A DNA stretch of 64,000 nt from SVFI01 sp045588655 (GCA_045588655.1 JAZNEP010000022.1:62001-126000); one strand, 5' to 3'. Positions 18,907 to 27,922 are shown, numbered from the stretch's first letter. Translations and numbers: made by a program. The notes: generated by a model from the letters alone, not told the origin.

Positions 18907-19202
18907 TGTTTAAAAATTTGCAAAGTCTGGATTATAAAGGAAAGGAGGAGCTCTCGGGAAGTGTTTTTTGGTTACGAGGTTCATCGTTTTATTATGAGAG
19001 TGCAATTGATTTAATTTGAAACAGATGGAAGTTAATATTTGACGGTCCAGCTCCTTGTTTTGGCGAAAAAAAATAAGCATTGAAGAGTATGACTTCCGCG
19101 GGTGCAGTAAGTTAAAATAGCTATAATTTGAATAAACAAAATTGCGTTTACTATATGTTAAAATGGTGATATGATAAGAAAAAAATTAAAGGGAGTAAGG
19201 AT
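18907..19202. other. gene-free gap before the repeat-protein gene
   Basis: About 300 bp with no convincing gene. A 17-codon GTG frame (about 18960-19013) follows an AGGAGG but the spacing is long, so I do not call it. A -10-like TATGAT lies about 35 bp before the next start, and GGGAG precedes that start. Confidence 0.5.
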
Positions 19203-21473
19203 ATGAAATCAAGATTTTTCGCTATGACCATGGTGGTTGTCATGGTTCTGACGATGCAAGGAATTGGAACGGTTGCGGTTACGGCGACAGAGAATAGTAG
19301 CGATGTGCTGACAGAATCCATATTGCTGGATGCTTCGGAGGAAGTCAGTGAAAATGATGTGGAAATTCTTTATGAAGGAAAAGACGGTGACCTTGACTGG
19401 AGTATTGATTCTAATGGTCATTTGCTGATTGTGGGGACAGGAGATTATGAGGTGGAAGAAGTTGTCGATGAGGATGGATTTGATACTTTGCAATATGGGG
19501 ATTGGTCAGAATATGCAAGTGAAATTACTTCTGCGACAGTAAGTGTAAATGATATTACGACAGCAAAGAACATGTTTGGGGGGCAATATAATCTGGAAGA
19601 AATTGATTTTACCAATTTTGATACTGCTTTAGTAACCGATATGTCAGGAATGTTTACAGGTTGTAATCTTTCCAAACTTGATATTTCTGATTTGGACACA
19701 AATAATGTAACGAATATGTCGGAGATGTTTTCAGGATGCAGAGGTGATGTGGTTGATTTATCATATTTAGACACCGCAAATGTAACGAATATGTCCGGTA
19801 TGTTTGAAAATTCGAGATGCAAGGAACTAAATTTATCAGGATGGGATACGTCAAATGTTACGAGCATGGGTAGTATGTTTTCAGGTAGTGAGAACTTGGA
19901 AAAAATAGATATGAAGGGATTTGATACATCAAATGTCATATCTATGAACCGAATGTTTTATTTTTGCATTGCTTTAAAGGAAGTGGATATTAGTACTTTT
20001 GATACCTCTCAGTGCCAAAATATGTCATGGATGTTTTGGGCGTGCGGTTTATTGGAGTCGTTGGATGTGAGCAATTTCAACACCGAAAATGTGACTGATA
20101 TGTCTTATACATTCTATGGTTGTGGGGCAAAAGACTTAGATGTTAGTAGATTTGATACGAGTAAGGTGACAACAATGAAATTAATGTTCAGAGCCTGCAG
20201 TGCGGAAAAACTGGATGTTAGTAGATTTGATACTTCTAATGTAACCAATATGAAGGATATGTTTTCTTATTGTAGTAATGTGAAAGAATTGGATGTCAGC
20301 AATTTTGATACAAAAAATGTAACTGATATGAGCGGAATGTTTGAACATTGTGTCAAAATTAAAGAATTGGATGTCAGCAACTTTAATACCGAAAAAGTAG
20401 AAAATATGGAGTATATGTTTGGGGATTGTGAAGCACTGGAAGAACTGGATTTGACTTCTTTTAAAACAGAAAATCTGACCGCTATGGGAGGAATGTTTTT
20501 TCGGTGTAGAAAATTAAAAGAAATTGATATTAGCAATTTTAAGATACAGGAAGGTATCAGTATAGATTATTTTGAAAAGAGTTCACCGGCGCAATATGGT
20601 GATTATGGTTTTTTGGCTTGTTGCGATAGTCTGCAGCGCATCAAAGTACCGACATTCTTAAATCCAAATGGGACAGCATTACTTCCGAAGAGAGTGACAT
20701 GGGTTTACGATTGTGGTGAAGAAGTGACAGAGATTACGAAAGCAGGAGTATATTCCGTAAAAAAAGATAATGCGGCGGATGGACATATCTATCAGGCGCC
20801 GACCTTTGACTGGTCCGATGACGGAAAAAGATGTCAAATCATATTTACTTGCGCAAATAATTCCGGGCATGTAAAAAAGGCTGTTTGCAGTATAGTAAGC
20901 AAAGTAATGAAGCAACCTACGATGGAGTCAAAGGGTATAACAACGTACACAGCAACATACACGGAAAGCGGAGAAACATACACGGCAACAAAAAATGTTG
21001 CAGATATTCCGAAATTAGAAGTGCCGAAAAAAGGCGCGACAATAAGTGACGCATCCGGTAAAGCAACTTATAAGGTGACGAAGGCAGGGAATGGCGGAAC
21101 AGTGACTTATCAGGCACCGAAGAATAAGAAGGAAAAACTAGTTACGATTCCGGCCACAATAAAAGTTGATGGAATTACATACAAAGTAACTGCGGTGGCA
21201 GCAGGGGCATTTAAGAACAATAAGAAAGTAAAATCTGTTACAATCGGAAAGAATGTAAGTAAGATTGGTTCCAAAGCATTCTACGGATGCACTAAGTTAA
21301 ATACACTCAAGATTCAGTCAACAAAACTGACTGCAAAGAAAATCGAAAGTAAAGCATTTTCAAAAACACCGAAGAGCATAAAAGTGACTGTGCCGAAGAA
21401 GAAATTCAAAACGTACAAAGCTATGCTGATTAAGAAGGGTGTAAACAAGAAAGCGAAATTTAAAAAAGGATAA
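19203..21473 (+). CDS. BspA-like secreted leucine-rich-repeat surface protein
   Basis: A 756-residue secreted protein. Signal peptide (residues 1 to about 30, ending TVAVTATE). Residues about 130-450 hold 13 tandem repeats of about 23-25 residues of the DUF285/BspA type (pattern LDVSNFDTSNVTDMSGMF), the last two more divergent. A middle region (about 490-620) resembles beta-rich modules. The C-terminal 110 residues contain another leucine-rich module, with KVTAVAAGAFKNNKKVKSV and IGSKAFYGCTKLNTLKI. There is no LPXTG or obvious anchor, and the tail is very Lys-rich. Such proteins bind host or bacterial surfaces. Only the signal peptide, repeats and family are certain. Confidence 0.88.
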   Translation: MKSRFFAMTMVVVMVLTMQGIGTVAVTATENSSDVLTESILLDASEEVSENDVEILYEGKDGDLDWSIDSNGHLLIVGTGDYEVEEVVDEDGFDTLQYGDWSEYASEITSATVSVNDITTAKNMFGGQYNLEEIDFTNFDTALVTDMSGMFTGCNLSKLDISDLDTNNVTNMSEMFSGCRGDVVDLSYLDTANVTNMSGMFENSRCKELNLSGWDTSNVTSMGSMFSGSENLEKIDMKGFDTSNVISMNRMFYFCIALKEVDISTFDTSQCQNMSWMFWACGLLESLDVSNFNTENVTDMSYTFYGCGAKDLDVSRFDTSKVTTMKLMFRACSAEKLDVSRFDTSNVTNMKDMFSYCSNVKELDVSNFDTKNVTDMSGMFEHCVKIKELDVSNFNTEKVENMEYMFGDCEALEELDLTSFKTENLTAMGGMFFRCRKLKEIDISNFKIQEGISIDYFEKSSPAQYGDYGFLACCDSLQRIKVPTFLNPNGTALLPKRVTWVYDCGEEVTEITKAGVYSVKKDNAADGHIYQAPTFDWSDDGKRCQIIFTCANNSGHVKKAVCSIVSKVMKQPTMESKGITTYTATYTESGETYTATKNVADIPKLEVPKKGATISDASGKATYKVTKAGNGGTVTYQAPKNKKEKLVTIPATIKVDGITYKVTAVAAGAFKNNKKVKSVTIGKNVSKIGSKAFYGCTKLNTLKIQSTKLTAKKIESKAFSKTPKSIKVTVPKKKFKTYKAMLIKKGVNKKAKFKKG

Positions 21474-21478
21474 AGTCA

Positions 21479-21517
21479 AGTCGCAATCTTATAGAAATAT
21501 AGGATTGCGGCTTTTTG
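21479..21517 (+). terminator. intrinsic terminator
   Basis: Stem CGCAATCTTAT / ATAGGATTGCG with wobble positions, followed by CTTTTTG. Confidence 0.8.
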
Positions 21518-21743
21518 TTTGTAGAAAGATGACGAAAAATTTGGTAAAGAATGAGATGAACCTTTGCTTATGATGCTTAATAAATGGTATCAAGCCGAGA
21601 GATTTATTGCAATTTCATATTATGCACTTTATAATGTATTTGACAAGACAGCTATTTCCTGTTTTTCAAATATAGAATAGTAACTATCAAAAAACAATAG
21701 TCAAGAAGTCATGAATTAGTAGCAAAGTAAAAGGAGACGTAAG

Positions 21744-23714
21744 ATGAAAAAAAGGTTATATATCAGTGTGTTTTTTTTGACAATTTTACTATTTATTAAT
21801 AAAAATGAAGTGATTCAGGCAAGTGAATGTGAGGAAATAGCGACTGAAGAGTTTTTGTGCGATATCGGTGTAGAAGAGATGCAGACATACGAATACGAAG
21901 AAGTAGAGAATGAAGAGTTTTCAGGCAGTACCGGTATGGGGGCGATGCAGACAAGCGAACATGAAGAAGTAATGGATGAAATGTTTGCAGGTGGTAAAGG
22001 CACACAGGAGGAGCCATACCAGATATCTACACCGGAACAATTGGTATATTTAGCGGATATTATTTTAAAAAATGAAATAGGAATGGAAGAGGGGAAAGGT
22101 CAGTATTATAAGTTGATGAATGATATTGATTTAGGAAATTATAATTGGCAACCAATAGGATATGCTAAAAGAAAAGAGGGGACGTTTTATGGCGGTTCAT
22201 ATTTTTATGGTATATTTGATGGAAATGGATATACCATTCGAAATTTAACAATTAATCAGAAAAACCCTAATTTTGATAATTATTATTATGGATTGTTTGG
22301 ATGGAATTGTGGTACGATTCAAAATTTGAAGGTGGAATCAGCAAAAATACAGGTCGATAAGGTTTCTTATATAGGAGGAATTGCGGCTGTTAATGAAGGT
22401 ATAATTGAAAATTGTTCCTTTGATGGTGTTATAAATGTATCGAGTGCCGCTGATATTGGTGGTATAGTTGGGAGACAATGTGGTGGAAGTGTACAAAAAT
22501 GCACGAATAAGGCTAAAATTGTAGGCGATATCAATACGGAATCAGAGTATATTGGCGGACTGGTAGGATTTAACGAAGCGGGTAAAATTTTATATTGCGT
22601 AAATGAAGGCGAAATAGTTGGAAATTCATTTATAGGCGGAATTGCCGGTGATAATGATGGTTTCACGGGCGAAGCAACCATTGGTTATTGTATGAATGCA
22701 GGTGCCATAGAAGGCAACTCATATATAGGCGGAATTGCAGGAGAGACATTCAGAACAGCAAATATCATAGATTCCGGAAATGTAGCTTCTGTGAAAGGGA
22801 AAGAAGTAGTTGGCGGCATTACGGGAGGTTTGGTTACCGGTTCCTGTCGGGGGGAAAAAGCTAAAGTTCAGAATTGTATGAATCTTGGGAAGATAGTAAG
22901 TTCTACGTCTGAAATGACAGGTAGTGTTGTAGGATGTACTTGGGCAGACGGAGAAGATTGTGTTAATACTATTAAGAATTGTTATTACCTAAAGAATTGT
23001 GATGTTGTGGGATATAACATAAGAGAGGGAGTTGGACAAAGTGTAATATCTTCTGTAAATTCACTGAAAAATGACCAAATAAAAGAAACGAGCAGTTATA
23101 AAGGGTTCGATTTTGCAGCAATTTGGTCCATGGGAAGGTATTACCCAGTTGTAAAGCAACTTGCGTTAGGTGGTGGATTTGAAGAAAAACCTCAAATGGT
23201 GGAAATATCATGTAAGGAGTCTTATACAAAAGCATATGGTGCGAAAAAGTTCAAATTAAATGTGAAAAATGCCATTGGAGAGGTGACTTATAAGTCGAGT
23301 AATAAAAAAGTAGTGACTGTTTCACAACAAGGAGAGGTTACGATCAAAGGGACAGGTTCTGCAACTATTACAATCACTGCGGAAAATGATATTATAAAAA
23401 GTAAAATTTACATTGTTCCGAAAAAAGCAGTACTGTCAAGTGTGGAAAATGCATCAAAAAATGCGATTCTGGTGAAGTGGGAAAAGAGTGCGAAAGCAAC
23501 AGGGTATCAGATTCAAGTTTGTAGGAATAAAAAATTTAACAAGAATGTAAAGAACAAATATATTAAAAAAGCATCAACTACTTCGGTAAAAATAAAGAAT
23601 CTTACTAAAAACAAGAAGTACTATGTTCGAATTCGTGCGTATAAGACCATAAACGGAAAGAAGTATTATGGAACTTGGTCGAAAGAAAAATCTATTAAAA
23701 TTCAAAACAGGTAG
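21744..23714 (+). CDS. secreted GLUG-repeat protein with Ig-like and fibronectin III domains
   Basis: A 656-residue secreted protein. Signal peptide to about residue 27 (VIQAS). Residues 28-84 are an acidic 22-residue repeat. Residues about 90-440 hold about eight GLUG-type motifs (YIGGIAGE, YIGGLVGFN, FIGGIAGDN) typical of bacterial surface proteins forming beta-helix-like stacks. An Ig-like (Big_2-type) domain follows at about 485-560 (SYTKAYGAKKFKLNVKNA, then KGTGSATITITAEND), then a fibronectin III-like domain at about 565-656 with KATGYQIQVCRNKKF and KNKKYYVRIRAYKTINGK. Lys-rich C-terminus, no sorting signal. Preceded by AAAGGAG. Its neighbour is also a secreted repeat protein, suggesting a surface-interaction locus. 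Confidence 0.87.
   Translation: MKKRLYISVFFLTILLFINKNEVIQASECEEIATEEFLCDIGVEEMQTYEYEEVENEEFSGSTGMGAMQTSEHEEVMDEMFAGGKGTQEEPYQISTPEQLVYLADIILKNEIGMEEGKGQYYKLMNDIDLGNYNWQPIGYAKRKEGTFYGGSYFYGIFDGNGYTIRNLTINQKNPNFDNYYYGLFGWNCGTIQNLKVESAKIQVDKVSYIGGIAAVNEGIIENCSFDGVINVSSAADIGGIVGRQCGGSVQKCTNKAKIVGDINTESEYIGGLVGFNEAGKILYCVNEGEIVGNSFIGGIAGDNDGFTGEATIGYCMNAGAIEGNSYIGGIAGETFRTANIIDSGNVASVKGKEVVGGITGGLVTGSCRGEKAKVQNCMNLGKIVSSTSEMTGSVVGCTWADGEDCVNTIKNCYYLKNCDVVGYNIREGVGQSVISSVNSLKNDQIKETSSYKGFDFAAIWSMGRYYPVVKQLALGGGFEEKPQMVEISCKESYTKAYGAKKFKLNVKNAIGEVTYKSSNKKVVTVSQQGEVTIKGTGSATITITAENDIIKSKIYIVPKKAVLSSVENASKNAILVKWEKSAKATGYQIQVCRNKKFNKNVKNKYIKKASTTSVKIKNLTKNKKYYVRIRAYKTINGKKYYGTWSKEKSIKIQNR
21825..21995 (+). 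repeat. 66-bp tandem repeat coding an acidic 22-residue unit
   Basis: Three units (the last partial) encode ECEEIATEEF..., EYEEVENEEF... and EHEEVMDEMF..., with a shared MQT spacer in the first two. Unit phase is exactly 22 codons. Copy-number change would alter the mature N-terminus without a frameshift. Confidence 0.85.
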
Positions 23715-23857
23715 AATGTGATTAAGAGGGGGTAAAACACTTTGGGGACAACCTTTGCTCAACTCAAAGTAATCATAAAATACACTGAAAAGATTGCAAG
23801 TAAAATCAAGCGAAAATTCCATTGATTTAGTATGCTTATTGTAAAGGAAGTGAAAAC

Positions 23858-24214
23858 ATGTCCGTAAGAACAATTGAAACCATGTTAGACTGGGTGGAAG
23901 ATAATATAGAAGAAGGACCAACGCTTGATAAAATGGCAAACTATGTCGGGTATTCAGAATTTTATTGTTCCGCTAAATTTCATGAGTGTGTTGGTGTTTC
24001 GTTTAAAGAATATCTCTTGAAACGAAAACTGAATTTAGCTGCTCAAATGCTGATAAATTCAGATGCGCATATTATAGAAATTGCAATGAAATATGGATTT
24101 TCGTCACATGAAGCATTTACTAGAGCTTTCAAAAGAGCATATGGGTGTGCGCCTAATCATTATAGATTAGTTAAACCGGAAATTCCTATATTTGAAAGAG
24201 CACATGTTTTATAA
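23858..24214 (+). CDS. short AraC-type helix-turn-helix regulator
   Basis: A 118-residue protein that is essentially only the AraC/XylS DNA-binding region: first HTH around LDKMANYVGYSEFYCSAKFHE, second around IIEIAMKYGFSSHEAFTRAF, then RAYGCAPNHYR. Many relatives carry a C-terminal GyrI-like or N-terminal effector domain, both absent here, as in SoxS-size proteins. The preceding AAAGGAAGTG is a fair ribosome binding site. It precedes the aminopeptidase gene on the same strand and may autoregulate or regulate that region (inference). Confidence 0.87.
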   Translation: MSVRTIETMLDWVEDNIEEGPTLDKMANYVGYSEFYCSAKFHECVGVSFKEYLLKRKLNLAAQMLINSDAHIIEIAMKYGFSSHEAFTRAFKRAYGCAPNHYRLVKPEIPIFERAHVL

Positions 24215-24246
24215 ATATATATCTAACAATAAATATATATCTAACA
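24211..24246 (+). repeat. perfect 18-bp tandem repeat
   Basis: ATAAATATATATCTAACA occurs twice in direct contact. Its last ten bases (ATATCTAACA) recur at 25141-25150, on the other side of the aminopeptidase gene. Confidence 0.85.
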
Positions 24247-24284
24247 GCACTTCCTTACAAATTATGAAAGGGAGTGCTTTTTTT
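24246..24284 (+). terminator. terminator hairpin overlapping the next gene's ribosome binding site
   Basis: AGCACTTCCTT pairs with AAGGGAGTGCT (one G-U), followed by TTTTTTT. The GGGAG that serves as ribosome binding site for the aminopeptidase gene lies inside the 3' arm, and the proposed TTG start overlaps the T run. Confidence 0.8.
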
Positions 24285-25080
24285 GTATAAATTAGAAAGC
24301 TATCGATACAAAGGTGCCATCGTTCCATCAAAAGAACTGATCAAAAATGAACGTCAAATTCAAGGAATTCGAGAAAGCGGAAAAATAAATATTGCTATAT
24401 TAGATTATGTTGCTAAAAATATCCGAGCAGGTATTACAACGGAACAAATAGATCAATGGGTATATGAAGAAACTTTGCGATACAATGCAGTTCCTGCCAC
24501 TTTAGATTATGAAGGTTTTCCCAAAAGCGTATGTACTTCGATAAATGAACAAGTATGTCATGGCATACCGTCATCCAATACCGTTTTAAAAGATGGTGAT
24601 ATTATCAATGTGGATGTATCAACCATATACAAGGGCTATTTTTCAGATTCTTCTCGAATGTTTTGCATTGGTAACGTTTCTGCAGAAAAGAAACGTCTTG
24701 TTGATGTTACAAAGCAAAGCATTGCCGTTGGCCTTGAGCAAGTCAAACCATGGGGATGCTTAGGGGATATAGGACAAGCAATCAATGACTTTGCAAAACA
24801 GAATGGATATCGTGTTGTTCGTGAAATTGGTGGACACGGCATAGGATTGGAGTTTCACGAAGAACCATGGGTGAGTTTTGTATCGAAAAAAGGGACAGGA
24901 ATGCTAATGGTGCCGGGACTGATTTTTACAATCGAACCTATGATAAATATGGGAACAGATGAGATATTTGTAAATGAAGAGGATCAATGGACAGTTTATA
25001 CCGCAGACGGTAAGCCATCTGCACAATGGGAAATTCAAGTGCTTGTTACAGAAGAAGGGTATGAAGTATTAGCTTATTAG
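24283..25080 (+). CDS. map: methionine aminopeptidase, type I
   Basis: A 265-residue protein from the TTG start used here. The metal ligands of the pita-bread fold are visible: Asp in INVDVSTIYKGYFSDSSRMF (two), His in GGHGIGLEFHEEP, Glu in FTIEPMINMG and Glu in QWEIQVLVTEEGYE. It removes the initiator Met from nascent proteins. The N-terminal 25 residues (LESYRYKGAIVPSKELIK) precede the usual start of the catalytic core. Start choice is poor: no ATG exists near the ribosome binding site; candidates are TTG 24283 or GTG 24274. It lacks the ribosomal-operon context of the housekeeping copy, so it may be a second map. Confidence 0.88.
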   Translation: MYKLESYRYKGAIVPSKELIKNERQIQGIRESGKINIAILDYVAKNIRAGITTEQIDQWVYEETLRYNAVPATLDYEGFPKSVCTSINEQVCHGIPSSNTVLKDGDIINVDVSTIYKGYFSDSSRMFCIGNVSAEKKRLVDVTKQSIAVGLEQVKPWGCLGDIGQAINDFAKQNGYRVVREIGGHGIGLEFHEEPWVSFVSKKGTGMLMVPGLIFTIEPMINMGTDEIFVNEEDQWTVYTADGKPSAQWEIQVLVTEEGYEVLAY

Positions 25081-25104
25081 TTTTATATAGTAAGGAACCA
25101 ATAA

Positions 25105-25137
25105 AAAACTCCCGCGGAAATCACATCCGCGGGAGTC
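25105..25137 (-). terminator. terminator of pfp
   Basis: Read on the minus strand, ACTCCCGCGGA / TCCGCGGGAGT is followed by TTTTTT. It also faces the convergent aminopeptidase gene. Confidence 0.9.
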
Positions 25138-25155
25138 GTCATATCTAACAGAATT

Positions 25156-26817
25156 TTATTTTTCCTGCTCAAGAGCAAGTGTAACTGTTGTGATATCGCA
25201 AACTTCAGCTGGTCCGTAGTACTGGATGGCACCCGGATATACGAAGCATGTGTTTTCTGCCCACTCATCACGATGAGCTTCGAAGTATTTGAATGGCTTT
25301 CCGTCAAGTTCAACAAGCGCTTTCTTGATAACTGGTTTGTCTTCGCCATGTCTTCTTTCGATGTTCATCATCTTTGTGATTGGCATACCACCTGCAACCC
25401 ATTCATTAGCCGGCTGAGAAAGGTTAGAAATCTTAGATAAGTAACCTGTGTAGCCGTACTGGATCAACATAAATGCATTGTATCCTAAAGAATAGCAGTA
25501 GTCTGAGTCAAAGTTGGATGGGAATGCACATCTTCCTTCATAACCTAAGAAGTGATGAAGTGTTCCGAATTTACCTTTGTATGTACCTGCTGCTTTTCTT
25601 GCTGCTAATTTGTCAGCTACGAGTGCAGAGAATAATTTTTCTGACTCGATGAGAGATACCTGTACGTTTCCGTGAGGATCTCTTTCTAAGAATAACTGCT
25701 GCTGAATCGCTGTCGGGAGAATTGCAAATACGTCCATAGACTCTTTTGTTAAGCCTTTTTCGATAAATGCATATTTTTCATCCCATGTTGGAAGTGCATT
25801 GAAATCTTCCGCCTTGCTTCCGGCGAGAAGTTCATTGATTTCCTGAATCAGTGCAGAGAACTCAGGAACGAATTCTACAACACCTTCAGGGATGATAGCG
25901 ATACCGAAGTTCATACCCTTAGCAGCTCTTTTTTCTACAGAATCTGCAATGTAATCAGCAATCTGTGAAAGAGACATTTTCTTTGCAGCAACTTCTTCTG
26001 AGATTAAGCAGATGTTTGGCTGAGTCTCAAGCGCACACTCAAGTGCTACGTGAGAAGCAGAACGGCCCATAACTTTAATGAAGTGCCAGTATTTTTTTGC
26101 AGAGTTACAGTCTCTTGCAATATTTCCAATGATTTCGCTGTATGTCTTTGTTGCTGTATCAAAACCAAATGAGCACTCGATGTCTTCATTTTTAAGGTCG
26201 CCGTCAATGGTCTTAGGGCATCCGATAACCTGAACACCTGTGTTATTTGCTGCAAAGTACTCAGCAAGAATACCTGCGTTTGTGTTAGAATCATCACCAC
26301 CGATAATTACGATAGCTGTGATGCCATGTTTTTTACAAACCTCAGCAGCGATTGCGAACTGTTCGTTTGTCTCAAGTTTAGTTCTACCGGAACCGATGAT
26401 ATCGAAACCACCTGTATTTCTGAACTGATCTACATATTCGTCAGTTAAAACGATATAATCATCTTCGATAAGTCCACTTGGGCCACCTTTAAAGCCGTAA
26501 AGTTCATTTTCAGGATTTGTTGCTTTTAATGCGTCATATAATCCGCAAACAACGTTGTGTCCGCCAGGAGCCTGTCCACCGGAAAGGATAACACCTACTA
26601 CCTGTTTCTTTGCTTCTGATGTGTTCTGGCCTTTCTGGAATGTGATTTCCTTTTTGCCGTAAGTATTTGGAAAAAGTGCTTTAATCTTTTCCTGATCTGC
26701 TACGCTCTGAGTATCTGCACCTTCTTTTACACAAATATCTGCAATACCGTTTCTCAGCATTCCAGGAAGTTTCGGAGCATACTCATATCTTGCTGTTTGT
26801 AATGATGAAATCTTCAT
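25156..26817 (-). CDS. pfp: diphosphate--fructose-6-phosphate 1-phosphotransferase
   Basis: A 553-residue PPi-dependent phosphofructokinase of the long type. It phosphorylates fructose-6-phosphate reversibly using pyrophosphate. Motifs: GVILSGGQAPGGHNVVCGL (about 76-94), IGGDDSNTNAGILAEYF (about 172-188; the second Asp of GGDD and the following Lys are typical of PPi-type enzymes), and PKTIDGDLKN. Start ATG has AAAGGAG upstream. Monocistronic, divergent from the DUF1292 gene. Confidence 0.95.
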   Translation of the reverse strand: MKISSLQTARYEYAPKLPGMLRNGIADICVKEGADTQSVADQEKIKALFPNTYGKKEITFQKGQNTSEAKKQVVGVILSGGQAPGGHNVVCGLYDALKATNPENELYGFKGGPSGLIEDDYIVLTDEYVDQFRNTGGFDIIGSGRTKLETNEQFAIAAEVCKKHGITAIVIIGGDDSNTNAGILAEYFAANNTGVQVIGCPKTIDGDLKNEDIECSFGFDTATKTYSEIIGNIARDCNSAKKYWHFIKVMGRSASHVALECALETQPNICLISEEVAAKKMSLSQIADYIADSVEKRAAKGMNFGIAIIPEGVVEFVPEFSALIQEINELLAGSKAEDFNALPTWDEKYAFIEKGLTKESMDVFAILPTAIQQQLFLERDPHGNVQVSLIESEKLFSALVADKLAARKAAGTYKGKFGTLHHFLGYEGRCAFPSNFDSDYCYSLGYNAFMLIQYGYTGYLSKISNLSQPANEWVAGGMPITKMMNIERRHGEDKPVIKKALVELDGKPFKYFEAHRDEWAENTCFVYPGAIQYYGPAEVCDITTVTLALEQEK

Positions 26818-26984
26818 AACTACGTCTCCTTTATTTATTTTATTCAGAATAATTCTAATATATTTTGCAAATAAAGTAAACCACTGTTGCGGGAAAAATG
26901 TTATAATATAGAGAAATAAGCGTACTTTCCTACAAGAAATAAGGAAGAATGAAGAATGGAAAATTGATGTAAGGAGAATGTCAC

Positions 26985-27245
26985 ATGGAAGAATATAAGG
27001 AATATATTACATTTCACACAACGGCAAGAGACGGATCGGACCTCGAGATGGCAGTTGTGGATGAGTTTGATTATGAGGGCAGGCACTATGTAGTAGGAGC
27101 ACTAATTGAGGGCGACTCCATCGCGGAAGAAGGACGTTATATTTATCGCAGCGTGATAAAGGACGATGATTTTACAGTGGAAAAAATCAGAAATCAGATA
27201 GATTATAATCGCATTGCGCAAGCTTACATGGAGATGGAAGAGTAG
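26985..27245 (+). CDS. DUF1292 family protein
   Basis: An 86-residue acidic protein with DUF1292 features: ITFHTTARDGSDLEMAVVDEF, then YEGRHYVVGALIE. Found next to ireB/ruvX in most Clostridia; neither is beside it here. AAGGAG precedes the ATG, and a -10 TATAAT lies at 26902-26907 without a clear -35. Role unknown. Confidence 0.87.
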   Translation: MEEYKEYITFHTTARDGSDLEMAVVDEFDYEGRHYVVGALIEGDSIAEEGRYIYRSVIKDDDFTVEKIRNQIDYNRIAQAYMEMEE

Positions 27246-27438
27246 ATGAAATATCGGAACGCTATTAGGAATTCGGTTATGGACAAAAGAAGATATTGGA
27301 TGATACGACTATTCCTCCTGTATTTTACGTGGTCCGTATCGGTTACCGTACTCCCTTGGGGGATACGATTGTTACATTAAAAGTTCGCATGGACAATTGA
27401 ATCTTTTCTGCAAATAAAAAGCAGAAAGGAGAATGCTT
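27246..27438 (+). pseudogene. short intergenic stretch with gene debris, unidentified
   Basis: An ATG frame directly after the DUF1292 stop gives about 44 residues of unconvincing composition. In another frame, after a TAG, the sequence encodes EFGYGQKKILDDTTI, PPVFYVVRIGYRT and PLGDTIVTLKVRMDN to a stop at about 27398, with no start codon. The second reading looks more protein-like, suggesting a remnant of a degraded gene. I do not recognise the family. Confidence 0.35.
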
Positions 27439-27852
27439 GTGTATGAACAAGATTATTTGATGAGAGTGATTAAAGAAATGGTGCGAGTTATTTTAAAACT
27501 ATTATGCAACATTGATACGGAATCACCAACGACTGAGATGTTAGAAAGCAAAGAAGAAAAGGAATGCTTGGAAAATCTGCTAGATATGATAGATGCCGGA
27601 AAAATTAATGAGGCAGAGAACCGAGTATATGATATTCTCAGTAATATGGAGATGGGAAGTATAGAAATCGCACTATTGTTTTATTCCTATTTAAACGACA
27701 AGACGGATCCTTATCTGGTGGCATTAATTGATGGGGAAATAGCCGGATATATTTGTGCAGGCAGATTTAGAACGAGAGCATCGTATGCATGGAGCGCATC
27801 GACGTCAATATATATAGATAAACAGTATCATAGAATGGAAATCAGACGATAG
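27439..27852 (+). pseudogene. DUF6483 fragment fused to a GNAT acetyltransferase fragment
   Basis: A 137-residue open frame from GTG 27439 (AAAGGAG at 27426-27432; ATG 27433 is too close to it). Residues 1 to about 86 match DUF6483 family style (YEQDYLMRVIKEMVRVILK, ESPTTEMLE, LFYSYLND). From about 87 on, DPYLVALIDGEIAGYICA, GRFRTRASYAWSAS and TSIYIDKQYHRM match the middle of a phosphinothricin-type GNAT acetyltransferase. The expected acetyl-CoA loop (RGIGRKLY type) is here RMEIRR then stop. It looks like a deletion fusing two genes, with later decay. Family readings are from memory of conserved patterns. Confidence 0.62.
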
Positions 27853-27882
27853 GCGCAATAATCAAATCAGAGTAAACAAAAG

Positions 27883-27922
27883 AAAGCGGAAACCTTCATG
27901 GCAGGGTTACCGCTTTTTTGTG
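27883..27922 (+). terminator. intrinsic terminator
   Basis: AGCGGAAACC pairs with GGTTACCGCT (one mismatch) and is followed by TTTTTT. Confidence 0.82.

Noticed and set aside
18805..19014. 69-residue frame over tRNA-Met and the following gap
   Set aside because: It starts inside the tRNA and runs through its terminator; composition is unconvincing.
18907..19202. 17-codon frame with AGGAGG before tRNA-distal gap
   Set aside because: Spacing of about 12 or more bases to the GTG is too long and there is no coding signal.
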